Shown piece by piece: positions 51,058-59,616 of a DNA stretch of 64,000 nt. This DNA comes from Rhodococcus sp. UNC23MFCrub1.1. Its GTDB lineage: Bacteria > Actinomycetota > Actinomycetes > Mycobacteriales > Mycobacteriaceae. The notes under the pieces are model-generated. The model worked only from the letters and a program-made list of their open reading frames with translations. It searched no databases and was not told the DNA's origin. The translations under genes were made by a program, and so were the position numbers. Position 1 is the stretch's first letter. Every line of letters starts with the position of its first letter. The stretch spans positions 124,001-188,000 of the forward strand of contig NZ_JMLQ01000004.1 in assembly GCF_000686025.1 (NCBI RefSeq), written 5' to 3'.

Positions 51058-52236
51058 ATGAAGGTGACGGACGAGGAGCGGCGCAAGATCCTGGTGCACC
51101 GGCATGCCGTGGGTCTGGGGTCGTCGCTGACGCCCGAGGACGTGGTCCAGCGCATCGTCGCGCTCCACGCCACGGATGCGGCGAGCGTGTCGTTGCAGGT
51201 TCTGGCGCGATCGACCACCGCGACCCTGGACGACGTGCGCGACGCTCTGTACACCCGCCGCTCGCTGGTGCGGGTCATGGCGATGCGCCGCACCCTTTTC
51301 GTCATCGACAAGCAGTTCATGCCCGTCGTGCAGTCCGGTTCGAGCGCCGGGGTGGCCAGAACCCTGAGAACGCGTCTGGCGAAGCAACTCTCGACCCTGC
51401 CCACCGACCCGGTGATCGATGATGTGCCGGCGTTCCTCGACCATCTCGAGTCGGGTGTCGATGCGGCACTGGCTGCGTCGGGCACCGCGACGGGAGCCGA
51501 GTTGTCCACCGCCGTACCGGAACTGCGCACCGCGTTCCTCCCGACCACGGACAAGAAGTACGACGTCCGTCGCTACGTGACGTCGTCGCTGCTGACGTTG
51601 CTGTCGGTGGAGGGGCGCATCGTGCGCGTGGAACCGCGGGGGAACTGGACCTCGCGCCACCACACGTGGGCACCGGTGAGCGCGTGGTGGCCCGACGGTG
51701 TGCCGCCGATCGAGGAGGCGGATGCGCGAGTTCGCCTGGCGCGCACCTGGCTGGAGGCGTTCGGTCCGGCGACTCCCGAGGACCTCCAGTGGTGGACCGG
51801 ATGGAACAAGGGTCACACCGTCAAAGCCCTCGCCGCTCTCGACGTCGAGGAGGTCGAGCTGTCGTCGGGTGGGGGAATCATGCTGCGCAGCGGCGACATC
51901 AGCGGTGCCGACGGGGGTGTGGCGCTGCTGCCCGCGCTGGATCCGACGCCGATGGGGTGGAAGGATCGGCGATGGTTCCTGCCGGACGAGTACCGACCGG
52001 ATCTGTTCGACACGTTCGGCAACGTCGGCCCCACGGTGTGGTCGAACGGCCGGGTGGTCGGCGGTTGGGCCGTACGCGGCGCCGGTGAGGTGGTGTTCCG
52101 GTTGTTCGAGAAGGCCGACGAGGAGCAGGTCGCGGCGGAAGCTGCACGTCTCGAGGCCCATCTCGACGGCGCGTCCATCACCCCGACCTTTCCGACTCCG
52201 CTCGAGAAGGCGCTGCGGACAGGATCAGGGAACTAG
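51058..52236 (+). CDS. Winged-helix DNA-binding domain protein (HTH_42, AlkZ superfamily)
   Basis: The 392-residue protein has the HTH_42 layout of tandem winged helices: VQRIVALHATDAASVSLQVL near residues 30-50, RRSLVRVMAMRRTLFVID, and LEAFGPATPEDLQWWTGWNK in the middle. The AlkZ-type DNA glycosylases of this superfamily have a QxQ or QxD catalytic motif. Here the equivalent segment reads HATD, so glycosylase activity is doubtful. The ATG at 51058 aligns with the family. It overlaps the convergent LuxR gene by 12 bp. Confidence 0.75.
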   Translation: MKVTDEERRKILVHRHAVGLGSSLTPEDVVQRIVALHATDAASVSLQVLARSTTATLDDVRDALYTRRSLVRVMAMRRTLFVIDKQFMPVVQSGSSAGVARTLRTRLAKQLSTLPTDPVIDDVPAFLDHLESGVDAALAASGTATGAELSTAVPELRTAFLPTTDKKYDVRRYVTSSLLTLLSVEGRIVRVEPRGNWTSRHHTWAPVSAWWPDGVPPIEEADARVRLARTWLEAFGPATPEDLQWWTGWNKGHTVKALAALDVEEVELSSGGGIMLRSGDISGADGGVALLPALDPTPMGWKDRRWFLPDEYRPDLFDTFGNVGPTVWSNGRVVGGWAVRGAGEVVFRLFEKADEEQVAAEAARLEAHLDGASITPTFPTPLEKALRTGSGN

Positions 52237-53001
52237 GCCTGCACGCCGGGCGGCGTGCGCGGCTTCGTGTCTGGTCGACGCGTCGAGCTTGGCCATGATC
52301 GACTTCATGTAGCTCTTGACTGTGGACACGGTGAGGCCGAGCTCCTCGGCGATGGCGATGTTCGACCGGCCCAGCGCCACCAGCGACAACACGTCCCGTT
52401 CGCGGGCCGTCACGTGCGGAGCGGACGGTATCGGTGCGGCGGGTTCCAGGAAGGCGCGCATCGAGTCGAGCACGGACGTGAGCTCGGGTGCGTCCGACCG
52501 TGCCGCGACCGCCCGCAGCCGCGTGTACGTCTGACGGACGTCCTCGCGCAGCCGGTCGGCATCGCGCCGCGCCTCGTCGACGGCGAGGTCCTGGCCCAGA
52601 ACCCCCGCTTCGAGGGTCAGCACGTCGAGCACGCGATCCCCGATGTGGCCGGCCGTGTGCATCGCGCCGTAGAGCACGCCGACGGCTGTCCGCCCGACGA
52701 CGACTGGGGCGGCGATCATGGCGCGCAGGCCCTCGGCGGAGATGATGGCGTCGTATCGGTGGCTGATCTTCGGAGTCCGCATGTAGTCGTCGAGCGCGAC
52801 GGTGCGATTGACCTGCAACACCTTGCCGCCGAGACCGTGACCTGCCTCGAGTTCGACACCGTCGAGCGCCCCGACGGACTGCCCGGCGAAATGGCGCAGC
52901 GTCAATCGCCGTCCCGCGGTCATGACTCCGCCGAAAGCGAGCGTGACGCCCGAACCGGCGCGCAACCGGTCCACGGCGGCGTCGAAATGTGTGTCGATCA
53001 T
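52225..53001 (-). CDS. GAF-LuxR transcriptional regulator
   Basis: The 258-residue protein has an N-terminal GAF-like sensor region (VTLAFGGVMTAGRRLTLRHF ... IAAPVVVGRTAVGVLYGAMH, about 18-135) and a C-terminal LuxR HTH (VTARERDVLSLVALGRSNIA, LGLTVSTVKSYMKSI, about 195-255). It is divergent from an acyl-CoA synthetase gene, with an 18-bp dyad between them. Control of the synthetase by a small aromatic or acyl ligand is inferred. The ATG at 53001 follows ggagacc. Confidence 0.87.
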   Translation of the reverse strand: MIDTHFDAAVDRLRAGSGVTLAFGGVMTAGRRLTLRHFAGQSVGALDGVELEAGHGLGGKVLQVNRTVALDDYMRTPKISHRYDAIISAEGLRAMIAAPVVVGRTAVGVLYGAMHTAGHIGDRVLDVLTLEAGVLGQDLAVDEARRDADRLREDVRQTYTRLRAVAARSDAPELTSVLDSMRAFLEPAAPIPSAPHVTARERDVLSLVALGRSNIAIAEELGLTVSTVKSYMKSIMAKLDASTRHEAAHAARRAGLVP

Positions 53002-53015
53002 GGTCTCCGTCTTCC

Positions 53016-53033
53016 TACCCTCTTCGGAGGGTA
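53016..53033. promoter_or_regulatory. 18-bp dyad between GAF-LuxR and acyl-CoA synthetase genes
   Basis: TACCCTC (53016-53022) pairs with GAGGGTA (53027-53033) around ttcg. It lies 15 bp from the LuxR start and 35 bp from the synthetase start. It may be the operator of the LuxR protein. On RNA it would form a UUCG tetraloop hairpin in either leader. Confidence 0.6.
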
Positions 53034-53067
53034 TCGGGCCGCGAGTGTTCCGCGCCACACTCTCACC

Positions 53068-54633
53068 ATGACGACCTTGACCGACGATGTCGCACGCCTG
53101 CTGGCGACCTACGGATCCGCCGACGCCGACCTCGCCGCCCTGCTGTGCGACGACCACGACCCGGCGGCGATCGCGTTCACCTTCATCGAAGGCGATCTCA
53201 CGGCGCGCGACCTCACCTACGGCGAGCTGCACGAGCTGTCGGCGCGATTCGCGACGGGCCTCGCCGAGATGGGCGTCGGCCGGGGTGACCGCGTGGGAGT
53301 GTTGATGAGCAAGCGGCTCGAACTGGTCGTCGCCCTGCTCGGGCTCTGGCGACTCGGCGCGGTGCACGTCCCGCTGTTCACCGCCTTCGCTACTCCGGCG
53401 ATCGCGATGCGCGTCGAGGCCGCGCAGGCGCGCGTCGTCATCACCGAGACCGACCAGCGCGAGAAGCTCGACTCGATCGAGGGCATCACGGTGATCGAGA
53501 CGGGGGAGGGCTTCGACGCTCTGGTTCGTGAGCACGAGCCGATGGCGGCCTCGGTGGCCGTGGGCGGCGACGGTGTGATGATCCAGCTCTTCACCAGCGG
53601 CACGACGGGAAAGCCGAAGGGCGTGCCGGTGCCTGTGTCGGCGCTGGCGTCGTTCGTCGCCTACATGACCTACGGCCTCGACGTGTCCGAGGACGACGTC
53701 TTCTGGAACGCCGCCGACCCCGGCTGGGCCTACGGGCTCTACTACGCCATTCTCGGCCCGATGGCGATGGGCCGTCGCAGTCTGATGCTGCACGCCGGCT
53801 TCACCCCCGCGCTCACGGTCGCGGTGATGCAGAAGTTCGAGGTCACCAACTTCGCGGCGGCGCCGACGGTGTACCGGAGCCTGAGCAAGGACCCGTCGGT
53901 CGGTGGCATCACGTTGCGACGGGCGTCGTCGGCGGGGGAGCCGCTGACGCCGGACGTTCTGGTGTGGTCGGAGACGGCGCTCGGCGTCCCGGTGCGGGAT
54001 CACTATGGCCAGACCGAGCACGGAATGGTCATCGTCAACGCCTGGCACGACGCGGTGCGTGAGCCGCTGATCCCTGGTTCGATGGGAAAGCCGTTGCCGG
54101 GCTTCACCGCCGGAGTCGTCGAGGATCAGATCGGCTTCGAGGTGGCGGGCAGCCCGCTGATGTGGTTCACCGGATACGTCGACGCTCCCGACAAGACAGC
54201 CGAACGGTTCACCGACGACGGGTCCTGGTACCTGACGGGCGATGCCGGACGCATCGAGAACGGCTCCTACTTCTTCTCCGCGCGTAACGACGACGTCATC
54301 ATCATGGCCGGCTACCGGATCGGGCCCTTCGACGTCGAAAGCGTTCTCGTGGAACACCCGTCGGTCATGGATGTGGCGGTGGTGGGCCAACCCGACGACA
54401 TCCGCGGAGAGGTGATCGAGGCGTACGTCGTTCTGGCGGAGGGCGTCTCGGGTACCGCCGAGTTGGAGTCCGAGCTGCAGCAGCTGGTGAAGTCCAACTT
54501 CGCCGCGCACGCCTACCCGCGCACGGTGCACTTCGTCGACGCACTGCCCAAGACGCCCAGCGGCAAGGTGCAGCGCTTCCTGCTGCGCCGGAGCCGTCAG
54601 CCGGGCAGCAGCGCTCGGAACTCGGGGCAGTAG
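53068..54633 (+). CDS. AMP-binding acyl-CoA synthetase
   Basis: The 521-residue ANL enzyme has the P-loop LFTSGTTGKPKG (about 173-184), YGQTEHG (about 311-317), YLTGDAG, and the C-terminal hinge and Lys motif LPKTPSGKVQR (about 495-505). PGWAYGLYYAILGPMAMG is typical of acetyl/medium-chain acyl-CoA synthetases. It activates a carboxylic acid to the CoA thioester. The exact chain length is not readable. It is regulated with the divergent GAF-LuxR gene. The 3' end overlaps a convergent lipoprotein gene by 37 bp. Confidence 0.9.
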   Translation: MTTLTDDVARLLATYGSADADLAALLCDDHDPAAIAFTFIEGDLTARDLTYGELHELSARFATGLAEMGVGRGDRVGVLMSKRLELVVALLGLWRLGAVHVPLFTAFATPAIAMRVEAAQARVVITETDQREKLDSIEGITVIETGEGFDALVREHEPMAASVAVGGDGVMIQLFTSGTTGKPKGVPVPVSALASFVAYMTYGLDVSEDDVFWNAADPGWAYGLYYAILGPMAMGRRSLMLHAGFTPALTVAVMQKFEVTNFAAAPTVYRSLSKDPSVGGITLRRASSAGEPLTPDVLVWSETALGVPVRDHYGQTEHGMVIVNAWHDAVREPLIPGSMGKPLPGFTAGVVEDQIGFEVAGSPLMWFTGYVDAPDKTAERFTDDGSWYLTGDAGRIENGSYFFSARNDDVIIMAGYRIGPFDVESVLVEHPSVMDVAVVGQPDDIRGEVIEAYVVLAEGVSGTAELESELQQLVKSNFAAHAYPRTVHFVDALPKTPSGKVQRFLLRRSRQPGSSARNSGQ

Positions 54634-55016
54634 GCGCCGATCGCGGTACCGACGATGGCGCCCGCGGCGCTCTCGTCCCATGTGCCGCGGCTGCCCGTCG
54701 TGACGGCGTCCACCTCGGCGATCACCGGCTGCCCCTGCTGCAGTTCGGCGCAGATGCCGCGTCCGAGAATCTTCATCGTCTCCGGGTCGGTGTACTCGAT
54801 GGCGCCACTGTCCAACCCTGCGATGAAGAGGTCGTCCGCGGCGACGGCGTCGGGCCCCGTCGGCACGGAGGGACCGGCCACCGACGGCGTGCTGGGCGCC
54901 TCGGACGTCGAGGTCGCCGGAGCCGGGTCGTCGGCCGGGGGGGTCGCCGGGTCACCGCCGCACCCCGCCACGCTCAGAGTCGCGAGGAGGAGAAGGGTAG
55001 CGGTGCGGCGGGTCAC
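54597..55016 (-). CDS. Small exported lipoprotein (DUF732-like)
   Basis: The 139-residue protein has a signal peptide ending in lipobox LSVAGC, then a Pro/Thr/Ser-rich linker (about 25-55). A small helical domain follows with two Cys (GRGICAELQQG and GAYCPEFRALL), like the DUF732 domain of mycobacterial secreted proteins. Its function is unknown. TAACGT stands 7 nt before the GTG start, suggesting a leaderless transcript divergent from the DUF1275 gene. Confidence 0.8.
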   Translation of the reverse strand: MTRRTATLLLLATLSVAGCGGDPATPPADDPAPATSTSEAPSTPSVAGPSVPTGPDAVAADDLFIAGLDSGAIEYTDPETMKILGRGICAELQQGQPVIAEVDAVTTGSRGTWDESAAGAIVGTAIGAYCPEFRALLPG

Positions 55017-55056
55017 CGGTGCGACGTTACCGCTCTCGTGGTGATCCAATGACCGC

Positions 55057-55695
55057 GTGAAGCGCACCCACGACCGCCGCCGCGATGCCCACGTGGCGCT
55101 GGGTCTCGCCGCTGTGGCGGGCTTCGTCGACGCCGTCGGCTTCCTCGCTCTCGGCGGCTTCTTCGTCTCCTTCATGACGGGCAACACCACTCGGGCGGCC
55201 GTCGAACTCACTGCGGGACATCTCGGTGCGGCGTCCGTCGGGCTCGTGGTGATCGTGTCGTTCGTGGGCGGGGTCGTCACCGGGTCGCTCGTCGGCGACC
55301 TCGCCGGCCGGCGTCGTAAGACCGTCGTCCTCCTGCTCGTCGCGGTACTGCTGGCGGCGGCCGGCGTCGTGCACCTCGGCGGCGGCGCGACCCTGGTGTC
55401 CGCTCTGATCGTGGCGGCAGCGATGGGCGCCGAGAACGCGGTGTTCGAGCGGGACGGCGGCATCAGCCTCACGTACATGACCGGGACGCTCGTGACCATG
55501 GCACGCACGATCGCCGCTCGGATCCAGGGGCGCAGCTCGGAATCCTGGGTCCGCCCGCTGTTGATGTGGGCGGCGCTCGCGGGCGGAGCGATTCTCGGCG
55601 CCGCGGCCTTCGCGATCGTCGGACTCGGCGCACCCGTGGTGGCGCTGATCGCGGTGCTCGTGGCTGCCGTCGTCGTCTTCTCGATGGGCGAATGA
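55057..55695 (+). CDS. DUF1275 (YoaK-like) membrane protein
   Basis: The 212-residue membrane protein has about six helices and the family motifs GFVDAVGFLALGGFFVSFMT-GNTT near the N-terminus, GAENAVFERDGG, and TYMTGTLVTMARTIA. DUF1275 proteins resemble YoaK and may be transporters of small molecules, but no substrate is established. The GTG at 55057 is the first in-frame start after the divergent promoter region. It is followed closely by a tRNA gene on the other strand. Confidence 0.85.
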   Translation: MKRTHDRRRDAHVALGLAAVAGFVDAVGFLALGGFFVSFMTGNTTRAAVELTAGHLGAASVGLVVIVSFVGGVVTGSLVGDLAGRRRKTVVLLLVAVLLAAAGVVHLGGGATLVSALIVAAAMGAENAVFERDGGISLTYMTGTLVTMARTIAARIQGRSSESWVRPLLMWAALAGGAILGAAAFAIVGLGAPVVALIAVLVAAVVVFSMGE

Positions 55696-55701
55696 GCGCC
55701 G

Positions 55702-55777
55702 TGGTGCCCCCGGCAGGATTCGAACCTGCGACCAAGGGATTAGAAGGCCCTTGCTCTATCCCCTGAGCTACGGAGGC
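55702..55777 (-). tRNA. tRNA-Arg (anticodon TCT)
   Basis: On the minus strand the acceptor is GCCTCCG/CGGGGGC (one G-T pair), followed by discriminator A and an encoded CCA (55702-55704). The D-arm is GCTC...GAGC and the anticodon loop is CTTCTAA with anticodon TCT. The variable region is TGGTC and the T-arm GCAGG-TTCGAAT-CCTGC. No integrated element is seen next to it. Confidence 0.93.
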
Positions 55778-55879
55778 GTGCAACGGTGTCCGATGCGCCG
55801 TCGAGTGTAGCGAGGCGCTGCGCCCTGCCCGGGCCGGAGGTGCGGCTTAGACTTCTCGCTCCGAGGGAAGGCAGCAGGC

Positions 55880-56983
55880 GTGCAGGACGTGATGGACCAG
55901 GTGCTCGCGGCATGGCGCGCGGGGGAGTCGGTGGGCGTGGGCACCGTGGTGCGCACGTTCCGATCGGCACCGCGTCCGCCGGGTGCGTCGATGGCTGTGC
56001 TCGCGGACGGCAGAGTCGTCGGGTCGGTGTCCGGTGGCTGCGTCGAGGGCGCGGTGTACGAGGCCGCGCAGAACGGTGAGGCGGGTCTGCATCGCTACGG
56101 AGTCAGCGACGACGATGCGTTCGCGGTGGGTCTGACCTGCGGGGGCATCCTCGACGTCTTCGTCGAGACCGTGTCCCGATCGACCTTTCCGGAGTTCGGC
56201 GCGGTGGCGTCGGCGATCGCGGAGCACCGGCCGGTCGCGGTGGCCACTGTCATCGAGCACCCCGATGCTGCGCGGGTCGGTTCTCGCCTGGTCGTCGACC
56301 CGGTGGCGGCGTCCGGCACGCTCGGGTCGCCCCGCGCGAATGCCGCGGTGATCGACGACGCCCGTGGTCTTCTCGAAGCGGGCCGCACCGACGTCCTGCA
56401 CTACGGCCCCGACGGTCAGCGGCGCGGCGAGGGAATGACGGTGTTCGTGAACTCCTTCGCGCCCCGTGCTCGCATGATCGTGTTCGGTGCGATCGACTTC
56501 GCGTCGGCGGTGGCGCGTCAGGGTGCGCTGCTCGGCTATCGCGTGACCGTCTGCGATGCGCGGCCGGTGTTCACGACAACCGAGCGATTCCCGACGGCCG
56601 ACGAGGTGGTCGTCGAGTGGCCGCACCGCTACCTCGAGCGACTGCTGGCCGAGGGTGAGATCGACGAGCGCACCGTGATCTGCGTACTGACCCACGACCC
56701 CAAGTTCGACGTGCCGCTGCTCGAGGTGGCGTTGCGGCTGCCCCGCGTCGGCTACGTGGGGGCGATGGGGTCGCGGCGGACCCACAACGATCGGGTCGCG
56801 AGACTGCGCGAGGTGGGAATCGGCGACGACGAGCTCGCGCGACTGTCGTCCCCGATCGGGCTCGACCTCGGCGCCCGGACACCGGAGGAGACGGCGGTGT
56901 CGATCGCGGCGGAGATCGTCGCGAGGCGGTGGGGCGGGAACGGACGGCCGCTGGGGGAGCGCGAGGGACGCATTCACCATTGA
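55880..56983 (+). CDS. XdhC/CoxI family molybdenum-cofactor insertion/maturation protein
   Basis: The 367-residue protein has an N-terminal XdhC domain (SGGCVEGAVYE, LTCGGILDVFVE). A C-terminal Rossmann XdhC_C domain follows (MIVFGAIDFASAVARQGALL, VGYVGAMGSRRTHNDR, LSSPIGLDLGARTPEE). XdhC binds and sulfurates the molybdenum cofactor before insertion into xanthine dehydrogenase or CO dehydrogenase-type enzymes. No such enzyme is adjacent. The GTG start at 55880 follows gggaaggcag. A TAGACT hexamer at 55848-55853 is a possible -10. The modBC genes lie 21 kb away. Confidence 0.9.
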   Translation: MQDVMDQVLAAWRAGESVGVGTVVRTFRSAPRPPGASMAVLADGRVVGSVSGGCVEGAVYEAAQNGEAGLHRYGVSDDDAFAVGLTCGGILDVFVETVSRSTFPEFGAVASAIAEHRPVAVATVIEHPDAARVGSRLVVDPVAASGTLGSPRANAAVIDDARGLLEAGRTDVLHYGPDGQRRGEGMTVFVNSFAPRARMIVFGAIDFASAVARQGALLGYRVTVCDARPVFTTTERFPTADEVVVEWPHRYLERLLAEGEIDERTVICVLTHDPKFDVPLLEVALRLPRVGYVGAMGSRRTHNDRVARLREVGIGDDELARLSSPIGLDLGARTPEETAVSIAAEIVARRWGGNGRPLGEREGRIHH

Positions 56984-57130
56984 CGCCCCTCGCGAGTACG
57001 TCCGAACTGCTGCTGCAGCACGGAGGATCACGACGTTTCCGGCGTACTCGCCGGAGGGGGTGACGTGTGAGTTGCGCGTCTACTACGTCCCGTAGGTGCT
57101 GCGATGCCGGTCACCTCCTACCCTGGAGGT

Positions 57131-59167
57131 ATGGCAACGACTGAGGCACCGCGTTCCGCGACCGCGGAACCGGACGGTGGGGCGCGACGAGCCGGATCGG
57201 CAGGCGTGTTCGCGAGTGCCGGACTGATCGCCGCGGTGGTGGCCGGCCTGATCGTCGCGCTGTCCGCATCGCAGGCGTTGGTCCTGCTCGGCATCCCGGA
57301 TCCGGGTCCGGTGACGACGTACGGTCTGCCCGCTGTGCGCGCGCTCGGGGAGGTCGCGGCCGTCATCGCCGTGGGCTCTCTGCTGCTCGCAGCCTTCCTC
57401 GTGCCGCCGCAGAGATCGGGCGTCCTCGACATCGACGGCTATCGCGCGCTGCGCACCGCGTCGTCGGCGGCAATCGTGTGGGCGGCCTGCGCGATCGTGC
57501 TGGTGCCGCTGACCCTCTCGGACACGTCCGGTCAGCCGGTGTCCGAGGCGCTGCGTCCGGAGAACCTGTGGTCGGGCCTGTCGCAGATCGAGTTGGCCCG
57601 CGCGTGGCAGTGGACCGCGATCATCGCGATCCTGCTCGCACTCGGGACACGTGCCGTGCTGCGGTGGTCGTGGACGCCGATCCTGCTGGTGGTCGCGCTC
57701 GGCTCGCTCATGCCTCTCGCACTGTCGGGGCACTCGTCGTCCGGTGGATCGCACGACGTCGCCACCAACAGCCTCATCCTGCATCTTCTCGCCGCGTCGC
57801 TCTGGGCGGGCGGACTGTTCGCCGTCCTGGCGCACGCCCGTCGCGCCGGCGCGCACACCGATGTCGCGGCGCGCCGCTTCTCCGCGGTCGCCACGGTGGC
57901 GTTCGTGGTCATGGGTGTCAGTGGAGTGGTCAACGCCTTCGTCCGCGTCGAGCCCGCAGATCTGTTCGACACCACCTACGGCCGACTCGTACTCGCCAAG
58001 GTCGTCGCCCTGGTCGTCCTCGGCGTGTTCGGCTACACCCAGCGTCGACGGGCCCTGCCCGCGCTCGCCGCGGACCCGACGTCGCGCGCGAATCTCGTGC
58101 GTTTCGCCGGTGCCGAGGTACTGGTCTTCGCGGCCACGATCGGGCTCGCGGTCGGACTCTCCCGGACACCGCCCCCGCTGGGGAGCGCTCGGGAGCTGAC
58201 GCTCACCGAGGCGGAGTTGGGGTACGACCTCACCGCGCCCCCGAGCCTCGAGCGTTTCCTCTTCGACTGGCGGTTCGACCTGATCTTCGGCACCGCCGCC
58301 GTCGTCATGGCCGTCGTCTACCTCCTCGGCGTTCGTCGACTGCGGGCCCGTGGCGACGCATGGCCGGTGGGTCGCACGATCGCCTGGGTCCTGGGCTGCG
58401 CGACGCTGCTGTTCGCGACGTCATCGGGTGTCTACCGCTACTCGATGGCGATGTTCAGCGTGCACATGGGCTCGCACATGGTGCTGTCGATGCTCACCCC
58501 GGTGCTGCTCGCGCTCGGCGGCGGCGTGACCCTGGCCCTACGGGTGCTGCCGGCGGCCGGCCGGGACGGTGTGCCGGGACCGCGCGAGTGGATCCTCGAG
58601 GCCCTGCACAGCCCGGTGTCCCGGTTCCTCACCCAGCCCCTGGTCGCGGCCGTCATCTTCGTGGGTGGCTTCTACGCGCTCTACCTCGGCGGCATCTACG
58701 GCGCGACCGTCGACTCGCACGGCGCCCACCTGCTGATGAACGCGCACTTCCTGCTGAGCGGCTACCTGTTCTACTGGGTCGTCATCGGCGTCGATCCGGC
58801 ACCGCGTCGATTGTCGCCCGTGACCAAGCTGGCGATGGTGTTCGGATCGCTGCCGTTCCATGCCTTCTTCGGTATCGCGCTGATGAGCACCGAGACGGTG
58901 ATGGGCCAGACCTTCTTCCGCGGCCTGTCGCTGCCGTGGAACTCCGACCTCCTGGCGGATCAGCGACTCGGCGGCGGCATCGCGTGGGCGACGGGCGAGA
59001 TCCCGCTGATCCTCGTCATGCTGGCGTTGCTGGTGCAGTGGTCCAACACGGACCGGAAGGAAGCAGTCCGCACGGACCGGGCGGCCGATCGCGACGACGG
59101 TGCGGACCTCGCGGCGCACAACGCGATGTTCGCGGAGCTGGCGCGCCGCGAGCGTGAGCGCAGTTAG
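57131..59167 (+). CDS. CopD-CtaG fusion: copper import / cytochrome c oxidase assembly membrane protein
   Basis: The protein of about 678 residues has around 14 helices. The N-terminal half is CopD-like (SGHSSSGGSHDVATNSLILH with membrane His, WAGGLFAVLAHARR). The C-terminal half is a caa3_CtaG domain (MFSVHMGSHMVLSMLTPVLL, LLMNAHFLLSGYLFYWVVIG, FHAFFGIALMS). It would deliver copper to haem-copper oxidase. The M. tuberculosis Rv0102-type protein has the same fusion. ATG 57131 is preceded by TACCCT 6 nt upstream (leaderless), and the ggaggt between would be too close to serve as a ribosome site. ATG 57104 is an alternative. Confidence 0.87.
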   Translation: MATTEAPRSATAEPDGGARRAGSAGVFASAGLIAAVVAGLIVALSASQALVLLGIPDPGPVTTYGLPAVRALGEVAAVIAVGSLLLAAFLVPPQRSGVLDIDGYRALRTASSAAIVWAACAIVLVPLTLSDTSGQPVSEALRPENLWSGLSQIELARAWQWTAIIAILLALGTRAVLRWSWTPILLVVALGSLMPLALSGHSSSGGSHDVATNSLILHLLAASLWAGGLFAVLAHARRAGAHTDVAARRFSAVATVAFVVMGVSGVVNAFVRVEPADLFDTTYGRLVLAKVVALVVLGVFGYTQRRRALPALAADPTSRANLVRFAGAEVLVFAATIGLAVGLSRTPPPLGSARELTLTEAELGYDLTAPPSLERFLFDWRFDLIFGTAAVVMAVVYLLGVRRLRARGDAWPVGRTIAWVLGCATLLFATSSGVYRYSMAMFSVHMGSHMVLSMLTPVLLALGGGVTLALRVLPAAGRDGVPGPREWILEALHSPVSRFLTQPLVAAVIFVGGFYALYLGGIYGATVDSHGAHLLMNAHFLLSGYLFYWVVIGVDPAPRRLSPVTKLAMVFGSLPFHAFFGIALMSTETVMGQTFFRGLSLPWNSDLLADQRLGGGIAWATGEIPLILVMLALLVQWSNTDRKEAVRTDRAADRDDGADLAAHNAMFAELARRERERS

Positions 59168-59616
59168 AAGACCAGACCGCGCAGGGCGAGGAAGCGGAGC
59201 CCGCCGACGAGGGCGGTGACTCCGACCAGGATCAGGGCCGACAACGCGGCGCCGGCGGTCGGCAGTGCGACGTCGAGCGCTGTCAGCGCTGCGGTGCTGG
59301 CGCCCAGACCGATGAGTGCCAGTCCGCCGCCCTCCCACTGCGCGGTGAACCAGCCCACCCGATCGGCGGCGTGGAACGTGAGACGGCGGTGCAGTTCGTT
59401 GGCGAGAACGGTCGACGCCACTGCTCCGACGGCATTGGCTACGATGGAACCCTCGCTGTGCATCGCGACGAACACGGCGACGTAGAGGACGTTGCTGAGC
59501 CCGCCGACCAGTGCGAAGCGGACCAACTGGGGGAACGCTCCGTCACTGCGCAGCGCCACCAGCATCGGATGCCCGGGGTGCGAGGGAAGCACGGGGGAGA
59601 CCACGTTGTCGATCAC
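59164..59616 (-). CDS. GtrA-like membrane protein
   Basis: The 150-residue protein has four hydrophobic helices in the GtrA order: QLVRFALVGGLSNVLYVAVF first, then ANAVGAVASTVLANELHRRL with RRLTFHA. GtrA proteins are flippase-like or accessory proteins for lipid-linked sugars in cell-envelope synthesis. Its start overlaps the TetR stop by ATGA, so it is coupled to that regulator. It overlaps the convergent CopD-CtaG gene by 4 bp. Confidence 0.85.
   Translation of the reverse strand: MIDNVVSPVLPSHPGHPMLVALRSDGAFPQLVRFALVGGLSNVLYVAVFVAMHSEGSIVANAVGAVASTVLANELHRRLTFHAADRVGWFTAQWEGGGLALIGLGASTAALTALDVALPTAGAALSALILVGVTALVGGLRFLALRGLVF

Noticed and set aside
52225-54681. An 818-codon minus-strand frame covering the acyl-CoA synthetase and LuxR genes
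   Set aside because: Only its last 258 codons are the real GAF-LuxR gene. The upstream part is antisense to the synthetase gene.
55702-55777. tRNA-Arg as an integration site of a mobile element
   Set aside because: No integrase, direct repeat of the tRNA end, or composition shift is seen on either side.
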